NCBI GenBank assembly: GCA_964543475.1
Contig: CAZIYJ010000010.1
Span: 1 to 64,000 of the forward strand
Length of the DNA: 64,000 bases
Direction of reading: 5' to 3'
Source of the DNA: JAYSYM01 sp964543475
Lineage (GTDB): Bacteria > Bdellovibrionota > Bdellovibrionia > Bdellovibrionales > JAMPXM01
In this document: piece by piece, positions 36,927-45,920 of the stretch
Layout: each line of letters opens with the position of its first letter
Position numbering within the stretch: position 1 is the stretch's first letter
Program-made: the position numbers and the translations under genes
Notes under the pieces: model-generated
Told to the model about the DNA's origin: nothing
Database searches by the model: none
What the model saw: only the letters and a program-made list of their open reading frames with translations

Positions 36927-37907
36927 ATGGATAAATGTTCTCTACGAAAGTTAGATTTAAATGCGCTCAATCTCGAAGCTGTAAAAGCCGTCGAAAGCTG
37001 CCAAAAGTCAGAAGCTTATCTGCTAAAAGTGATCGAAGTCGTTTCTGAAAAAGAACTTCATCTAGATTGCGGACTGCCAAGTCTCTATTCTTATTGCACC
37101 CGCCTTCTTCATATTTCCGAGGGCATCGCTTACGCGCTAATTACGGTCATCAATAAAGGAAAAGAAGTGCCCGAGCTAATCGCGGCAGTTGAAACAGGAA
37201 AAGTATCATTATCTAAAGCCAAAAAGATTTGTTCTGTCATCACACCAAAGAACCACAAAGAATGGATTGATCTAGCTACCTATGAAACCTCGAGAGTCAT
37301 CGAAAAGTGTGTCGCTGGCGCAAATCCCAAAGAAGCAGTAAAAGAGTCGGCTCAATATAAATCTGCAGACCGAATCGAGTTCAAACTAGGTGTCAGCGAA
37401 GAGTGGATGGAATTACTTGAGACGACAAAAGATCTGCTATCACAAAAGCATTCGCGTGCAGTCACAAGCGAGGAAGCTTTGCTTTTTGTGATGAGCGAAT
37501 ATAACGAAAGACATAATCCTTTGAAAAAAGCAGAACGCGCCTTGGTTCGCGCACAGAAGAAAACTGAAAAGGGAGTTCATAAAGCAGCGCCTGCACCTGT
37601 AGTACAACAGTGCCCGGGCACTGTTACACCTTCAGAACCGGCAAACAGAAATCAAATAATGGGAATGTCCCTACGAAGAAAACCTGTAAAGCGAATAACG
37701 ATCCACGCGGTCAATCATCGCGATCGAGGTCAGTGCACACACGTTTCAGAGTTCGGTCGATGCGATCAAAAACGCTGGCTCGATCACCATCACATCGTCC
37801 CCGTCTCCCGCGGCGGAACGAACGACACAGAGAATCTAACTACTCTCTGCCACGTCCACCACAAGATGAACCATCGTAAATCGCCCTGTTCTGAAAAGCC
37901 CAATTGA
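36927..37907 (+). CDS. HNH endonuclease with helical N-terminal domain
   Basis: 326 aa. N-terminal helical region (about 10-200, DUF222-like in character), a linker, and an HNH domain (about 262-316) with GQCTHVSEFGRC, DHHHIVPVSRGGTND and TLCHVHHKMNH. D286-H287-H288 and N303/H312 fit the nuclease core; C270, C279, C308 and H311 could bind structural zinc. A 20-bp palindrome (37606-37625) is read in frame as QQCPGTV (227-233) in the linker. No recombinase or methylase is adjacent. Proteins of this type recur in several bacterial genomes and may be mobile; no target is known. Confidence 0.85.
   Translation: MDKCSLRKLDLNALNLEAVKAVESCQKSEAYLLKVIEVVSEKELHLDCGLPSLYSYCTRLLHISEGIAYALITVINKGKEVPELIAAVETGKVSLSKAKKICSVITPKNHKEWIDLATYETSRVIEKCVAGANPKEAVKESAQYKSADRIEFKLGVSEEWMELLETTKDLLSQKHSRAVTSEEALLFVMSEYNERHNPLKKAERALVRAQKKTEKGVHKAAPAPVVQQCPGTVTPSEPANRNQIMGMSLRRKPVKRITIHAVNHRDRGQCTHVSEFGRCDQKRWLDHHHIVPVSRGGTNDTENLTTLCHVHHKMNHRKSPCSEKPN
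37606..37625. repeat. CCCGGG-centred palindrome, copy 2, inside the HNH gene
   Basis: Perfect 20-bp palindrome AACAGTGCCCGGGCACTGTT. It lies in the linker coding region of the HNH gene and keeps the frame. The central 18 bp equal copy 1 located 415 bases before the gene's start. Confidence 0.9.
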
Positions 37908-38096
37908 CCTGCTTGATTGATGGCACTTAATCATTTGGTTTAAGCCGGAATTCGTGGCCATCTCATTTTATAGACACTCAAACCCATAGGAATGAAAAAA
38001 ATCTATGCTCCCAATATAGTTTCAGGAATTTCTATTTTTAATGAGCAGATATCGATAAGTTGGAGCTTATAAACAGCTCTAAACGAGGAAAACTTT

Positions 38097-38387
38097 ATGA
38101 AGTTGATATTTACTCTTCTTATGACCCTACCAATGCTTAGTTATGCTGAATCATCGAATCAAGCTAAGCTCATCAATGCTTCTGGATTTAACATAACGGA
38201 AGCTTATGGCAATTTAAGTTTGAAATGTCAGTCAATTGTAGCATCTCAAAATCAAGCTGAAGCTCGATTCATTCAACTTGATGTTTTGAATTTGGCTGTG
38301 TCTCCTGGAAACCCAGATGATTCACGTGAGATGACCTCGGCAAGTGCCCTCTGCATCTTTTCTGCGTCTGCGCGACTAAAACAATAA
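38097..38387 (+). CDS. Small secreted protein
   Basis: 96 aa. Signal peptide (1-17, ends SYA), mature part of about 79 residues with two cysteines (SLKCQSIV, ASALCIFSA) that could form one disulfide. GAGGAAAA precedes the ATG. It overlaps the end of the convergent ppsR by 12 nt. No family recognised. About 190 bases before it, after the HNH gene, hold no other feature that I can support. Confidence 0.65.
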   Translation: MKLIFTLLMTLPMLSYAESSNQAKLINASGFNITEAYGNLSLKCQSIVASQNQAEARFIQLDVLNLAVSPGNPDDSREMTSASALCIFSASARLKQ

Positions 38388-39215
38388 TTTATCAGGAAGG
38401 CCCATGCGCGAAGCGATGATGCGCGTAATCTCAGTCGCAGTCTCTTCAAGCGCTCGCTCGGTGACATTGAAGACTGGCCACTTGCGATTCTTTTTGAAAA
38501 GCTCTTGAGCGTATTGAATTTCGCGGTCGATATAAGACATACGAGCGTACTCGCCGCCGGGATCTTGGCCGAATTTCTCGAGGCGGTTGCGGCGAATGCG
38601 AGACAACGAGTCAGCGTCGATAATTAAACCGATAATTTTTCGTTGATCAACTTTAAAGATTTGCTCTGGCAATGGCTGATCAACAACAAGCGGAATGTTT
38701 GCGACTTTCCAGCCCTTGTGACTTAAGAAAATTGAGAGCGGCGTTTTTGAGGTTCGACTGATCCCAACAAGAATGATGTCGGCATCATCTAAGTTCGCAA
38801 GATTTTTTCCGTCATCATTCTTCACGGTGTACTCAATGGCTTCAATTCGCTTGAAGTAGCGAGTATCTACTGAGCGCAACAACCCTGCTTGCGCTGGAGA
38901 ATGAACATCGAAGTACGTATCTAAACCCATCAAGAGTGGCCCGAGCAGATCAACTTGCTTTAAGTTTTTCGATGCGGCTGACTCGGCGATTCGCAAGCGA
39001 AGCGCCGGACTCACAACTGTGTGAATCACAATCGCATCGGCTTCAGCAGCTTCATCGATGACAGAATCAACTTGCGCATCGGTTCGCACATTCTTACATC
39101 GAACAATTTGAATATCTTTTGAGGCATACTGAACAATAGCAGCGCGAATCATGGTCGCGGCAGTTTCTCCGGTACCATCAGAAATAATATAGACCGTACC
39201 TTTATCTCGAGACAT
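38376..39215 (-). CDS. ppsR: PEP synthase/PPDK regulatory kinase-pyrophosphorylase (DUF299)
   Basis: 279 aa from ATG 39215, which shares one base with the previous stop (TAATG). Motifs: YIISDGTGETAA at the N-terminus, and the P-loop-like GISRTSKTPLSIFLS, followed by RIRRNRLEKFGQ. DUF299 enzymes phosphorylate and dephosphorylate the catalytic region of PEP synthase or pyruvate phosphate dikinase. No ppsA or ppdK is in the window, so the target is not shown. A longer frame to 39275 overlaps the upstream gene. Confidence 0.9.
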   Translation of the reverse strand: MSRDKGTVYIISDGTGETAATMIRAAIVQYASKDIQIVRCKNVRTDAQVDSVIDEAAEADAIVIHTVVSPALRLRIAESAASKNLKQVDLLGPLLMGLDTYFDVHSPAQAGLLRSVDTRYFKRIEAIEYTVKNDDGKNLANLDDADIILVGISRTSKTPLSIFLSHKGWKVANIPLVVDQPLPEQIFKVDQRKIIGLIIDADSLSRIRRNRLEKFGQDPGGEYARMSYIDREIQYAQELFKKNRKWPVFNVTERALEETATEITRIIASRMGLPDKLLF

Positions 39216-39760
39216 TAGTTGGCTTGAAGCCTGACATAGCAGTCGTAGAACTTCTCCATGAAGTTTTGTTGCCATGGTCCTGGGCGATTACAAATTACCA
39301 AAAATGCAATTTGCGGAGAAACACGAAGTAAAAACGCTGAACTCTCTTTTAGTTCAACGATCCCGTCTAAATGAAAGCTTTGAAGAATCGCAGGTCCACG
39401 CGCTCGAGCCATTTGGCCAACACGCACTTGCGGCAATCGGTGACCAAAATAAATTGGCTGTCCTTTTGGTGGAGCAAATCGCTTTCCAAATACAAAGGTA
39501 TCTGCCGTCGTCCACTGATTGTGATCTTGAATCAAAAGAAATCCAGCTTCGAAATAAGGGGTAAGTTTCGTGAAAAGAGTTTTCCACTTTTCCTCCCCGC
39601 TTACCTTCTTTGCATTGAACGAAGTAAAAGCCGTTTCGATATCGTTTTGAATTTGAAATTTTAGTTTTGCATCTTCAGTAGGTTTAACGAGCCCACGGTC
39701 TCCATCTAGGACACCAGTCATCGTCTCTACAATTTTTTGTCCCCAGCTACCAATATCCAT
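39215..39760 (-). CDS. Unknown protein upstream of ppsR
   Basis: 181 aa from ATG 39760 (a TTG at 39781 would add seven residues). No signal peptide or clear membrane helix. It begins MDIGSWGQKIVETM and has a central PYFEAGFLLIQDH and a hydrophobic AFLLRVSPQIAFLVI segment. Not recognised. It is in a minus-strand series after nrdR, nusB and another unknown gene, and is directly coupled to ppsR. Confidence 0.65.
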   Translation of the reverse strand: MDIGSWGQKIVETMTGVLDGDRGLVKPTEDAKLKFQIQNDIETAFTSFNAKKVSGEEKWKTLFTKLTPYFEAGFLLIQDHNQWTTADTFVFGKRFAPPKGQPIYFGHRLPQVRVGQMARARGPAILQSFHLDGIVELKESSAFLLRVSPQIAFLVICNRPGPWQQNFMEKFYDCYVRLQAN

Positions 39761-39841
39761 ATAGTGGTTGGTTCCCCTCAATATCTAAAGGATACCCAAT
39801 CTCGCGCATTGCGCAAGTTATACTGTCGGAAGGGGCTGGCC

Positions 39842-40288
39842 TTACTCTTGTACGAAAGTTGCCGAGACGCCTTCAGAAATCTTCCACCGAGCCGTGAGCT
39901 GATTGGAGGCCTTTTGAGAAGGTAAAAACACTCGGACTGAAGGTCTTTGGAGATCGTTCCAAATTTTGATCGCCTCATCCACCCAAGAATCGAAAGTTCG
40001 ATCGAATAACTGAACCGTGACCTTATTTGGCAATAATTTTGAACTCTCCACAAGCAAAGGCGCAGAAGGATCAAGCTTCAAATCTGGAGCTTCAACTTCC
40101 CAAGTTTGAAGAACTTCAGCGAGTTCACTTGGAATCTCTCGGGTCTGATGAAATTTTGCCCGACGAAGCTGAAAATTTAAATACCAATTAATTTTTTGAG
40201 CCCAGCTCGAGCTATTTAAATCGCCAACGATCCACAAGGTTGAACCTTCGCTCAAAGCTTGTTCGGGCGCTAATTCACTCCAGCTCAC
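39842..40288 (-). CDS. Unknown protein downstream of nusB
   Basis: 148 aa, no signal peptide. It contains STLWIVGDLNSSSWAQKINW and several Trp residues. Not recognised. The ATG overlaps the nusB stop by 4 nt (40285-40288), so it is translated with nusB. The 60-nt gap to the next gene is small enough for one transcript. Confidence 0.65.
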   Translation of the reverse strand: MSWSELAPEQALSEGSTLWIVGDLNSSSWAQKINWYLNFQLRRAKFHQTREIPSELAEVLQTWEVEAPDLKLDPSAPLLVESSKLLPNKVTVQLFDRTFDSWVDEAIKIWNDLQRPSVRVFLPSQKASNQLTARWKISEGVSATFVQE

Positions 40289-40704
40289 ATCAAACCTTTA
40301 GACGCTTGGTCTAAAATTCCATTAACGAAGGAGCCTGAGTCGGTACTTCCGTAACGTCGAGCGATCTCAACCGCTTCGTTGATCGCAACTTTTGGCGGAA
40401 GTGGTGACGATGAAAATTTAATTTCGAAAAGGGCGATTCGCATAACGTTAAGGTCAACTAAGGCCATGCGAGCGATTTTCCAGTGACTGCTTGAAGCCTG
40501 AATAGTTTCATCAAGCTTGTCGCGATGAAGAAAAATACCTTGAACAAGTAAGTCCGCGTACTCAACAACATCTTTAGGTACATCGAACTCTTCTTGAAAG
40601 CGTCTTAAAAGTTCTGATGCAGCTGACGGCGGAGTAAATTCTGCCTGAAACAACATTTGAAGCGCCAACTCGCGCGCTCGTCTTCTTGCTCCCACTTTTT
40701 CCAT
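40285..40704 (-). CDS. nusB: Transcription antitermination factor NusB
   Basis: 139 aa. All-helical NusB fold with RRRARELALQMLFQAEF at the N-terminus and LPPKVAINEAVEIARRYGS, GSFVNGILDQ at the C-terminus. It binds boxA RNA with NusE/S10 during rRNA antitermination. It starts 1 nt after nrdR. The riboflavin genes that often precede nusB are absent. Confidence 0.94.
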   Translation of the reverse strand: MEKVGARRRARELALQMLFQAEFTPPSAASELLRRFQEEFDVPKDVVEYADLLVQGIFLHRDKLDETIQASSSHWKIARMALVDLNVMRIALFEIKFSSSPLPPKVAINEAVEIARRYGSTDSGSFVNGILDQASKGLM

Positions 40705-40705
40705 T

Positions 40706-41185
40706 TTATAACTCGAAATCTTGGTTTGGGTTTGGACTTTTCAATGCACTCTCGAGCGATGAGACGAACTCTTTAACATCTTTAAAGTCTTGGTAAACGC
40801 TTGCGAACCGCACATAAGCAACGTGATCTAACAAACGAATTTCTTTGATCACTTTTTGTCCGATTGATGCTGCCGGAACTTCTCGCTCTGGGCGACTCAA
40901 AACCCATTTTCCCACGCGATCAACCAACTGTTCGATCTGAGCAAGACTAATTGGTCGTTTCTGACAAGCAGCTTGGATTCCTCGAAGTACTTTTTCTTCA
41001 AGGAATGGTTCGCGGCGGCCGTCTTTTTTAACGACCATCGGAAACACCTTCACCATCTCTTCGCTAGTTGTGAAGCGGCCTTTGCACTCCATGCATTCGC
41101 GGCGGCGACGAATTTCTTCGCCACTTTGCTGAACCCGAGTATCAAGCACTCGGTCTTCTTGATGACCACAAAAAGGACACTTCAT
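40706..41185 (-). CDS. nrdR: Ribonucleotide reductase regulator NrdR
   Basis: 159 aa. N-terminal zinc ribbon with C3, C6, C31, C34 (MKCPFCGHQ, RECMECKGRFTT), then an ATP-cone domain (VVKKDGRREPFLEEKVLRG). NrdR senses dATP/ATP and represses nrd operons. First gene of nrdR-nusB and three downstream genes. No NrdR box pair was looked for beyond this window. Confidence 0.96.
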   Translation of the reverse strand: MKCPFCGHQEDRVLDTRVQQSGEEIRRRRECMECKGRFTTSEEMVKVFPMVVKKDGRREPFLEEKVLRGIQAACQKRPISLAQIEQLVDRVGKWVLSRPEREVPAASIGQKVIKEIRLLDHVAYVRFASVYQDFKDVKEFVSSLESALKSPNPNQDFEL

Positions 41186-41313
41186 GGCCGCACTCTAGGC
41201 GAGAATACTCATCGCGTCAACAGAGCGGAAATGTCTGATTTTGCAGCGAAAACAGGCTTGTGACATCACGCAAAACGCGATATTCCTCAGGTATCAGTTT
41301 TTGAGGAGGACTC

Positions 41314-42057
41314 ATGCGCACACCATCGATTCTTACAGCATTGTTTTTAGCGTTAATTTTCTCTCCCAATGTTTGGGCCCAAGATGACGGCCTCGGTGCA
41401 GTTGAGGTCACTGATACCCCTTACAATCCGGCTCCCACTTACAGCCAACGATCAGGAACTCCCGTCGTCGGTCGAAAAGCAGCCGCTAAATACATGCCGA
41501 CTCGCAATCCTAATCAAGAAGTTCAAGTTGTTGGAGAACAATCACCGGCAGCTGTTTCAAGCGGTACCGGAATGGACTCTGACTCTCACTACTTAGCAGT
41601 TCACATTGGCGGCTTTGTTTCTGACACGGCTTACAAGTGGGGCTCTCCAAATTCTCAAAAAGATGTTGGTAACTTAAATATCGGTGTTACTTACCGACTC
41701 GGTGAATGGATCAACTCTGCTGATTTCGCGATGAGAATCGATTACTCAACTTACGAAGTTCGAAATCAAGCGGCGAGTAAACTCTCATTCCTTCCAGTGA
41801 TTATGTTCCCAGACGCTTCTAGCAAGTTTCCACTCTATTTCGGAGTCGGTGCTGGCGTTGGTGTTTTCGTAAAACAACTTGGCGGAGAATCTGCTCTCGC
41901 CGTTGATTACCAGTTACTTCTTGGCGCACGATTTTTTGACCTCTTCAATAACGCTGGCTTCTTCGTCGAGGCGGGTTTAAAGAATCACTTAATGATGCTA
42001 AGTGATGGTCAGTTCAATGGAACGTTCGTCGCCGTTGGCTCAGTGTTCACTTTCTAA
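41314..42057 (+). CDS. Predicted outer membrane beta-barrel protein
   Basis: 247 aa. Signal peptide (1-22, ends VWA), a Pro/Thr-rich segment to about 90, then alternating hydrophobic beta strands (YLAVHIGGFVSD, LNIGVTYRLGEW, FAMRIDYSTYEV, FFVEAGLKNHLMML) ending with the aromatic C-terminus VFTF typical of Bam substrates. GAGGAGGA lies 5 nt before the ATG. No specific family recognised. Confidence 0.7.
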   Translation: MRTPSILTALFLALIFSPNVWAQDDGLGAVEVTDTPYNPAPTYSQRSGTPVVGRKAAAKYMPTRNPNQEVQVVGEQSPAAVSSGTGMDSDSHYLAVHIGGFVSDTAYKWGSPNSQKDVGNLNIGVTYRLGEWINSADFAMRIDYSTYEVRNQAASKLSFLPVIMFPDASSKFPLYFGVGAGVGVFVKQLGGESALAVDYQLLLGARFFDLFNNAGFFVEAGLKNHLMMLSDGQFNGTFVAVGSVFTF

Positions 42058-42085
42058 ATAACTTGTTGGCCAGAAAAGAAGGCGG

Positions 42086-43330
42086 ATGAAAAAGTCTGTT
42101 CAAAAACTTCACCGCCCTATTCAGCTGGCTATCGTCGAATCCCTCCACCAGGTTTTCGACGATGGCATCTATGCCGACAAAGTTATCGAACGACAATTTA
42201 AATCACATCGTGAGTGGGGATCGCGCGACCGCAAACAAATTGCCGAAACCATTTACGAAATGGTTCGCTGGCGTAGGCTAATATCGTTTTGCATGGGCGA
42301 AGCGATTGGTAGCGACCACCCGTCTCTCTGGAAAGCCCTTGGCGTTTACAAAGTGATTTCTCACAAAGGTGATGAGGCCTCACTTCGCGATATGTTGTGG
42401 AGCATTCAGGAATGGCAGGGTCTAAAGTTTAAAGATATTCTTGAGAAACGAATTCAAGCCGACAAATACCCCGCAGTACGCGAATCTGTTTCGGACTGGC
42501 TTTATGAACTCGGCAAAACTGAATTGGGCGACAAGTGGGATGACTATCTCTCTCACTTAAACAAACAGGCTCCAGTTTTCATTCGCGCCAACCGACTTAA
42601 AACCGATCGCGAAAAAGTTCGCCAAGAATTAGGCAAAGAACTCATCGAGACAGAAATTGTTGAAGAGTTGCCAGATGCTTTAAGACTTGTTGAGCGAAAA
42701 AACGTTCATGCAACTGAGGCATTCAAAAAGGGCCATTTCGAAATGCAAGATGGCGCAAGCCAACAAGTGGCTCCACTCCTTGAGCTCGAGCCAGGTATGC
42801 GAGTCATCGACGCTTGCGCTGGGGCCGGCGGCAAAACTTTGCACATTGCTTCGTACCTAAAAAACAAAGGTAAGATCATCGCTCTTGATGTGAATGATTT
42901 AAAACTTGCGGAGCTAAAACGACGAGCCGCTCGAAACGGCGTCGATGTGGTTGAAGCTAAACTCATTGATTCAACGAAAGTAATCAAACGCCTCGAAGAC
43001 TCTGCTGATCGAGTGCTTCTTGATGTCCCATGCTCAGGCCTAGGTGTTTTGCGGCGTAATCCCGACACCAAGTGGAAACTCAACCAAGAACACCTTGATG
43101 ATATGCGAGCCCTTCAACAAGAGATTCTCAGCTCTTATTCGCAGATGACCAAAAAAGGTGGCTTGCTGGTTTATGCAACCTGCAGCGTTTTACCCTCTGA
43201 GAATGAGAAACAGGTAGAAAAGTTCTTATCGGCTAATCCTGGCTGGGAAAAAGTTTCAGAAAAGAAGTTCATTCCAGGCGAGCATGGCTTCGATGGATTC
43301 TACGCTTGCTCTCTTCGCCGACTTAGCTAA
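42086..43330 (+). CDS. RsmB/RsmF-type 16S rRNA m5C methyltransferase
   Basis: 414 aa. An N-terminal NusB-like helical domain (about 1-140), then a NOL1/NOP2/Sun methylase domain: SAM-binding DACAGAGGKT (242-251), DVPCSG with C316 and ATCS with catalytic C366. The NusB-like extension argues for RsmB (C967) rather than RsmF. It acts in the cytoplasm on 16S rRNA. It sits 28 nt after the beta-barrel gene. Confidence 0.9.
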   Translation: MKKSVQKLHRPIQLAIVESLHQVFDDGIYADKVIERQFKSHREWGSRDRKQIAETIYEMVRWRRLISFCMGEAIGSDHPSLWKALGVYKVISHKGDEASLRDMLWSIQEWQGLKFKDILEKRIQADKYPAVRESVSDWLYELGKTELGDKWDDYLSHLNKQAPVFIRANRLKTDREKVRQELGKELIETEIVEELPDALRLVERKNVHATEAFKKGHFEMQDGASQQVAPLLELEPGMRVIDACAGAGGKTLHIASYLKNKGKIIALDVNDLKLAELKRRAARNGVDVVEAKLIDSTKVIKRLEDSADRVLLDVPCSGLGVLRRNPDTKWKLNQEHLDDMRALQQEILSSYSQMTKKGGLLVYATCSVLPSENEKQVEKFLSANPGWEKVSEKKFIPGEHGFDGFYACSLRRLS

Positions 43331-43341
43331 AACTCCGCGCC

Positions 43342-43749
43342 ATGAAAACACTAATACTTGCTCTAGCTCTTACCTTCGTTTCTCAATTCGCGCTCGCTAC
43401 CCCTCAGACAACTGAATTCAACTGCAAAGTTGCCAAAGTTGTCGACGGCGGAAACTTTGAAAACGAGCACGATTTTACATTTGCTGACTACCCGCACATC
43501 GCTTACTCAAGCAACACACCTGATGGAAAAACTTTAATCGTAGGTGCATTGTCGTTCTCTGAAAAAGATGAGAGCCAATCATCAGAGATCACCGAAGAGA
43601 ACCTTGAGAACATGTCATTTGTTTCGGCGGTACCTGAAGAAAGCGGCCAAATCTTCTTTTTAGTCGTAACCGGCGCCAAAGGAAGATTTCTCTATCACTC
43701 ACAAGAGCTCGAAGCTCCTGTTGAAGTAGCGCAACTTACCTGCGAGTAA
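43342..43749 (+). CDS. Secreted protein of unknown function
   Basis: 135 aa. Signal peptide (1-19, ends ALA), then a beta-rich mature part with two cysteines (FNCKVAKVV near the start and LTCE at the end), which may pair. Not recognised. It follows the methylase by 11 nt, without a clear ribosome binding site. It is convergent with the LysR gene. Confidence 0.65.
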   Translation: MKTLILALALTFVSQFALATPQTTEFNCKVAKVVDGGNFENEHDFTFADYPHIAYSSNTPDGKTLIVGALSFSEKDESQSSEITEENLENMSFVSAVPEESGQIFFLVVTGAKGRFLYHSQELEAPVEVAQLTCE

Positions 43750-43755
43750 GTCTTT

Positions 43756-44661
43756 TTAAGTCGCTGAGACGGCTGGCTTGATCGCGTTAAAGAACATGTC
43801 GTAGATCTGCTGGCTGTCTGTGTTTTTACGAGCGTAGAACATAATCGGTACGTCGAATTTAAAATCTTCAACATCAACCGCACTCATGCGACCTGCGCGA
43901 ACTTGTTTACGAATCGAGTGAGCCGGCAAAAAGCCCCAGCCTAATCCTGATTCGATCACTCTCTTAACAGTGCCAACGTTGTTTGATTCAAACACCGGCT
44001 TAAGCTTTACATTTGCTTTCATAGCTTCGTTTCCGATTTGCTTTTCGAATCCAAAATAGCGCTCAGTAAAACGAATGAGTGGGCGAGTATTTAAATCTTT
44101 AAACGGAATTGAGCTTGGTACTCCAACATCTTTACCTGACGTCACAAGCCACATCTCATCGCGCATCACTGTTTTCACATCAAATGCAGAAACATCTGCG
44201 CCGTATTCTTTTGCGATATCAGGAAGAATTGCGCAATCAAGTTGTCCTGCCTGAAGTGCTTTGAAAACTTGTTCGCCGTCTTCGTACATCAATGAAATTG
44301 TGAGCTTCAAATTGTATTTTAAGAATGTTCCGACAAGTGGGCTGATCAGGTACATGCCAAGTGAGTTTAATGTTCCCACTCGCAAGTTTCCTTGCATTCC
44401 CTCGCCCATCGTTTGAACTGCAACTTGCGCCTGCTGAGTCAGAGAGATGATTCGTTTTGCATAATCAAAAAGAAGTTGGCCTTGGGTTGTTGGCTTTGCG
44501 TGACGAGTACCGCGAGCTAATAAGTTCACACCAAGCTCTTCTTCAAGGTTTCGAATTTGTTGGCTGACGGCCGGCTGAGTGAGAAATAGCTTTTCTGCTG
44601 CCGCAGTCATGCTGCCTTCAGAAATAACGGTCGAGAATGTAATTAGCTGCTGTAAGTTCAT
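43756..44661 (-). CDS. LysR-family transcriptional regulator
   Basis: 301 aa. N-terminal winged HTH (FSTVISEGSMTAAAEKLFLT, QPAVSQQIRNLEEELG) and a periplasmic-binding-protein-like effector domain (about 90-295). LysR proteins usually control a divergent gene; here that would be the secreted protein at 44760. The effector cannot be inferred. Confidence 0.9.
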   Translation of the reverse strand: MNLQQLITFSTVISEGSMTAAAEKLFLTQPAVSQQIRNLEEELGVNLLARGTRHAKPTTQGQLLFDYAKRIISLTQQAQVAVQTMGEGMQGNLRVGTLNSLGMYLISPLVGTFLKYNLKLTISLMYEDGEQVFKALQAGQLDCAILPDIAKEYGADVSAFDVKTVMRDEMWLVTSGKDVGVPSSIPFKDLNTRPLIRFTERYFGFEKQIGNEAMKANVKLKPVFESNNVGTVKRVIESGLGWGFLPAHSIRKQVRAGRMSAVDVEDFKFDVPIMFYARKNTDSQQIYDMFFNAIKPAVSAT

Positions 44662-44759
44662 CGTTAGCTCCTAAAATCACCCTATTCTATCAAGATCCCT
44701 GGGTCTATTTACAAGTCTCGTCTTGGCAGAAGGCCTAGCGCGTGGCTTAATAATCTCAT

Positions 44760-45476
44760 ATGCGCTTACTTCTTTTGACTCTCATCTTGTTACTCAGCCC
44801 ACACGCCGCTGAAGCCAAGCTCTTCAAAAACGTCTATGTGAGCTTCGAACTTCCGAACGACTGGGACTGCGCCCTCGAAGGTACAGAGTGGGTCTGTCGG
44901 AACCAAAAAAATCCGCAAGCTGCTCGAGAAGCCGTAATTATTCTTACTGCTAAAGAGGCAGGTCCAGTTGATAACTTAAACGCCTACTTTGGGTACTTAC
45001 GTGCGCCTCGCACTTTGACTGGCACCAACGGAGCACCTTCACAATCTCAGATCTTGCAGGTGAAGAATCGTGTGATCTCAAATCATCCCTGGGTAGACGG
45101 AATGCACTTGGGCAGCGAAATTCAGAACTACTACTCTCGCTATCTTGCGACCACCAAAGACTCGCTTGGAATCTTAGTCACACTTTCCGCGCATCGGCTT
45201 CATTATAAAAAGTACGCAAACGACTTCTTCAAAGCTGTTGAAAGTTTGAAAGTTCTATCGACTAAGGGCTTGAACACCGGCAACCCAGCCTATGGAATTC
45301 GCCCAGGCAGCGGCGGACAACTTGGGCCCGGCGGAAACTACATTCCACCTGACATGATGGACCCAGAACTCGACTCTCCTACTGAAGGGTCAGGCTCTAG
45401 CGATGCGCTAATGGGCGGAGCTCTCCTGCTAATCGCAGCCGGTATTTACATATTCCTTAAGAAGCGTAAGAAGTAA
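44760..45476 (+). CDS. Exported protein with C-terminal membrane anchor
   Basis: 238 aa. Signal peptide (1-19, ends AEA), a mature domain with a possible disulfide (WDCALEGTEWVCR), a Gly/Pro-rich linker (about 180-210) and a C-terminal hydrophobic helix followed by KKRKK. This resembles sorting tails of the GlyGly-CTERM kind in layout only. It is divergent from the LysR gene, a possible regulator. There is no Shine-Dalgarno before the ATG. Function unknown. Confidence 0.7.
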   Translation: MRLLLLTLILLLSPHAAEAKLFKNVYVSFELPNDWDCALEGTEWVCRNQKNPQAAREAVIILTAKEAGPVDNLNAYFGYLRAPRTLTGTNGAPSQSQILQVKNRVISNHPWVDGMHLGSEIQNYYSRYLATTKDSLGILVTLSAHRLHYKKYANDFFKAVESLKVLSTKGLNTGNPAYGIRPGSGGQLGPGGNYIPPDMMDPELDSPTEGSGSSDALMGGALLLIAAGIYIFLKKRKK

Positions 45477-45536
45477 AAATTCTAAGCGAGGCTTCCTCGA
45501 CTACTCTGCGCACCACTTCGTGGTTAATATGGTCCC

Positions 45537-45863
45537 ATGCCATTACAGAGTACAGAATCAGTCCTAAAGTTCATTCAAACGGCCTACCAAACGATCGACA
45601 GCTTAAATCTCTCGATGGAAATGTTGTTAGCAATCGCAGCCGTCGTGACGATCGCATTCTTGTTTGCGATGCGAGAATTGGCTGCATGGTTTTTTAAAAT
45701 TGATGATCTAAAGCGAGACATCCGCTCGCTCGAAGTTGGAATCGCGCGCCTTGAAGGCGAAATCAAATCGCTTCAATCAAATGAAGCTGGCTCACTGAAT
45801 GAGCCCACTGCGGCTGCAGCTTCACACCTACGCCGCGTCGAACAGTTCCCCATTAATCACTGA
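45537..45863 (+). CDS. Small single-pass membrane protein with coiled coil
   Basis: 108 aa. One membrane helix (about 27-48, MLLAIAAVVTIAFLFAM) and then a charged helical stretch (IDDLKRDIRSLEVGIARLEG) likely to form a coiled coil, then an Ala-rich tail. Not recognised. Its stop codon lies inside the hairpin at 45860-45884. Confidence 0.65.
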   Translation: MPLQSTESVLKFIQTAYQTIDSLNLSMEMLLAIAAVVTIAFLFAMRELAAWFFKIDDLKRDIRSLEVGIARLEGEIKSLQSNEAGSLNEPTAAAASHLRRVEQFPINH

Positions 45864-45884
45864 TTTAGCATGACGCTAAATCAG
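45860..45884. repeat. Strong inverted repeat at the 3' end of a membrane protein gene
   Basis: A perfect 10-bp stem CTGATTTAGC / GCTAAATCAG with loop ATGAC. It is followed by CGCGTA...TACGCG (45885-45919), a second inverted pair that includes GTACAGGATGTAC. No T tract follows; termination or RNA protection between the convergent genes is possible. Confidence 0.55.
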
Positions 45885-45920
45885 CGCGTAGCCCGAAGGG
45901 ACAAGTACAGGATGTACGCG

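Noticed and set aside
36443..37907. Insertion sequence or homing intron around the HNH gene
   Set aside because: No target duplication, inverted ends or interrupted host gene is seen; the HNH gene stands in its own intergenic space.
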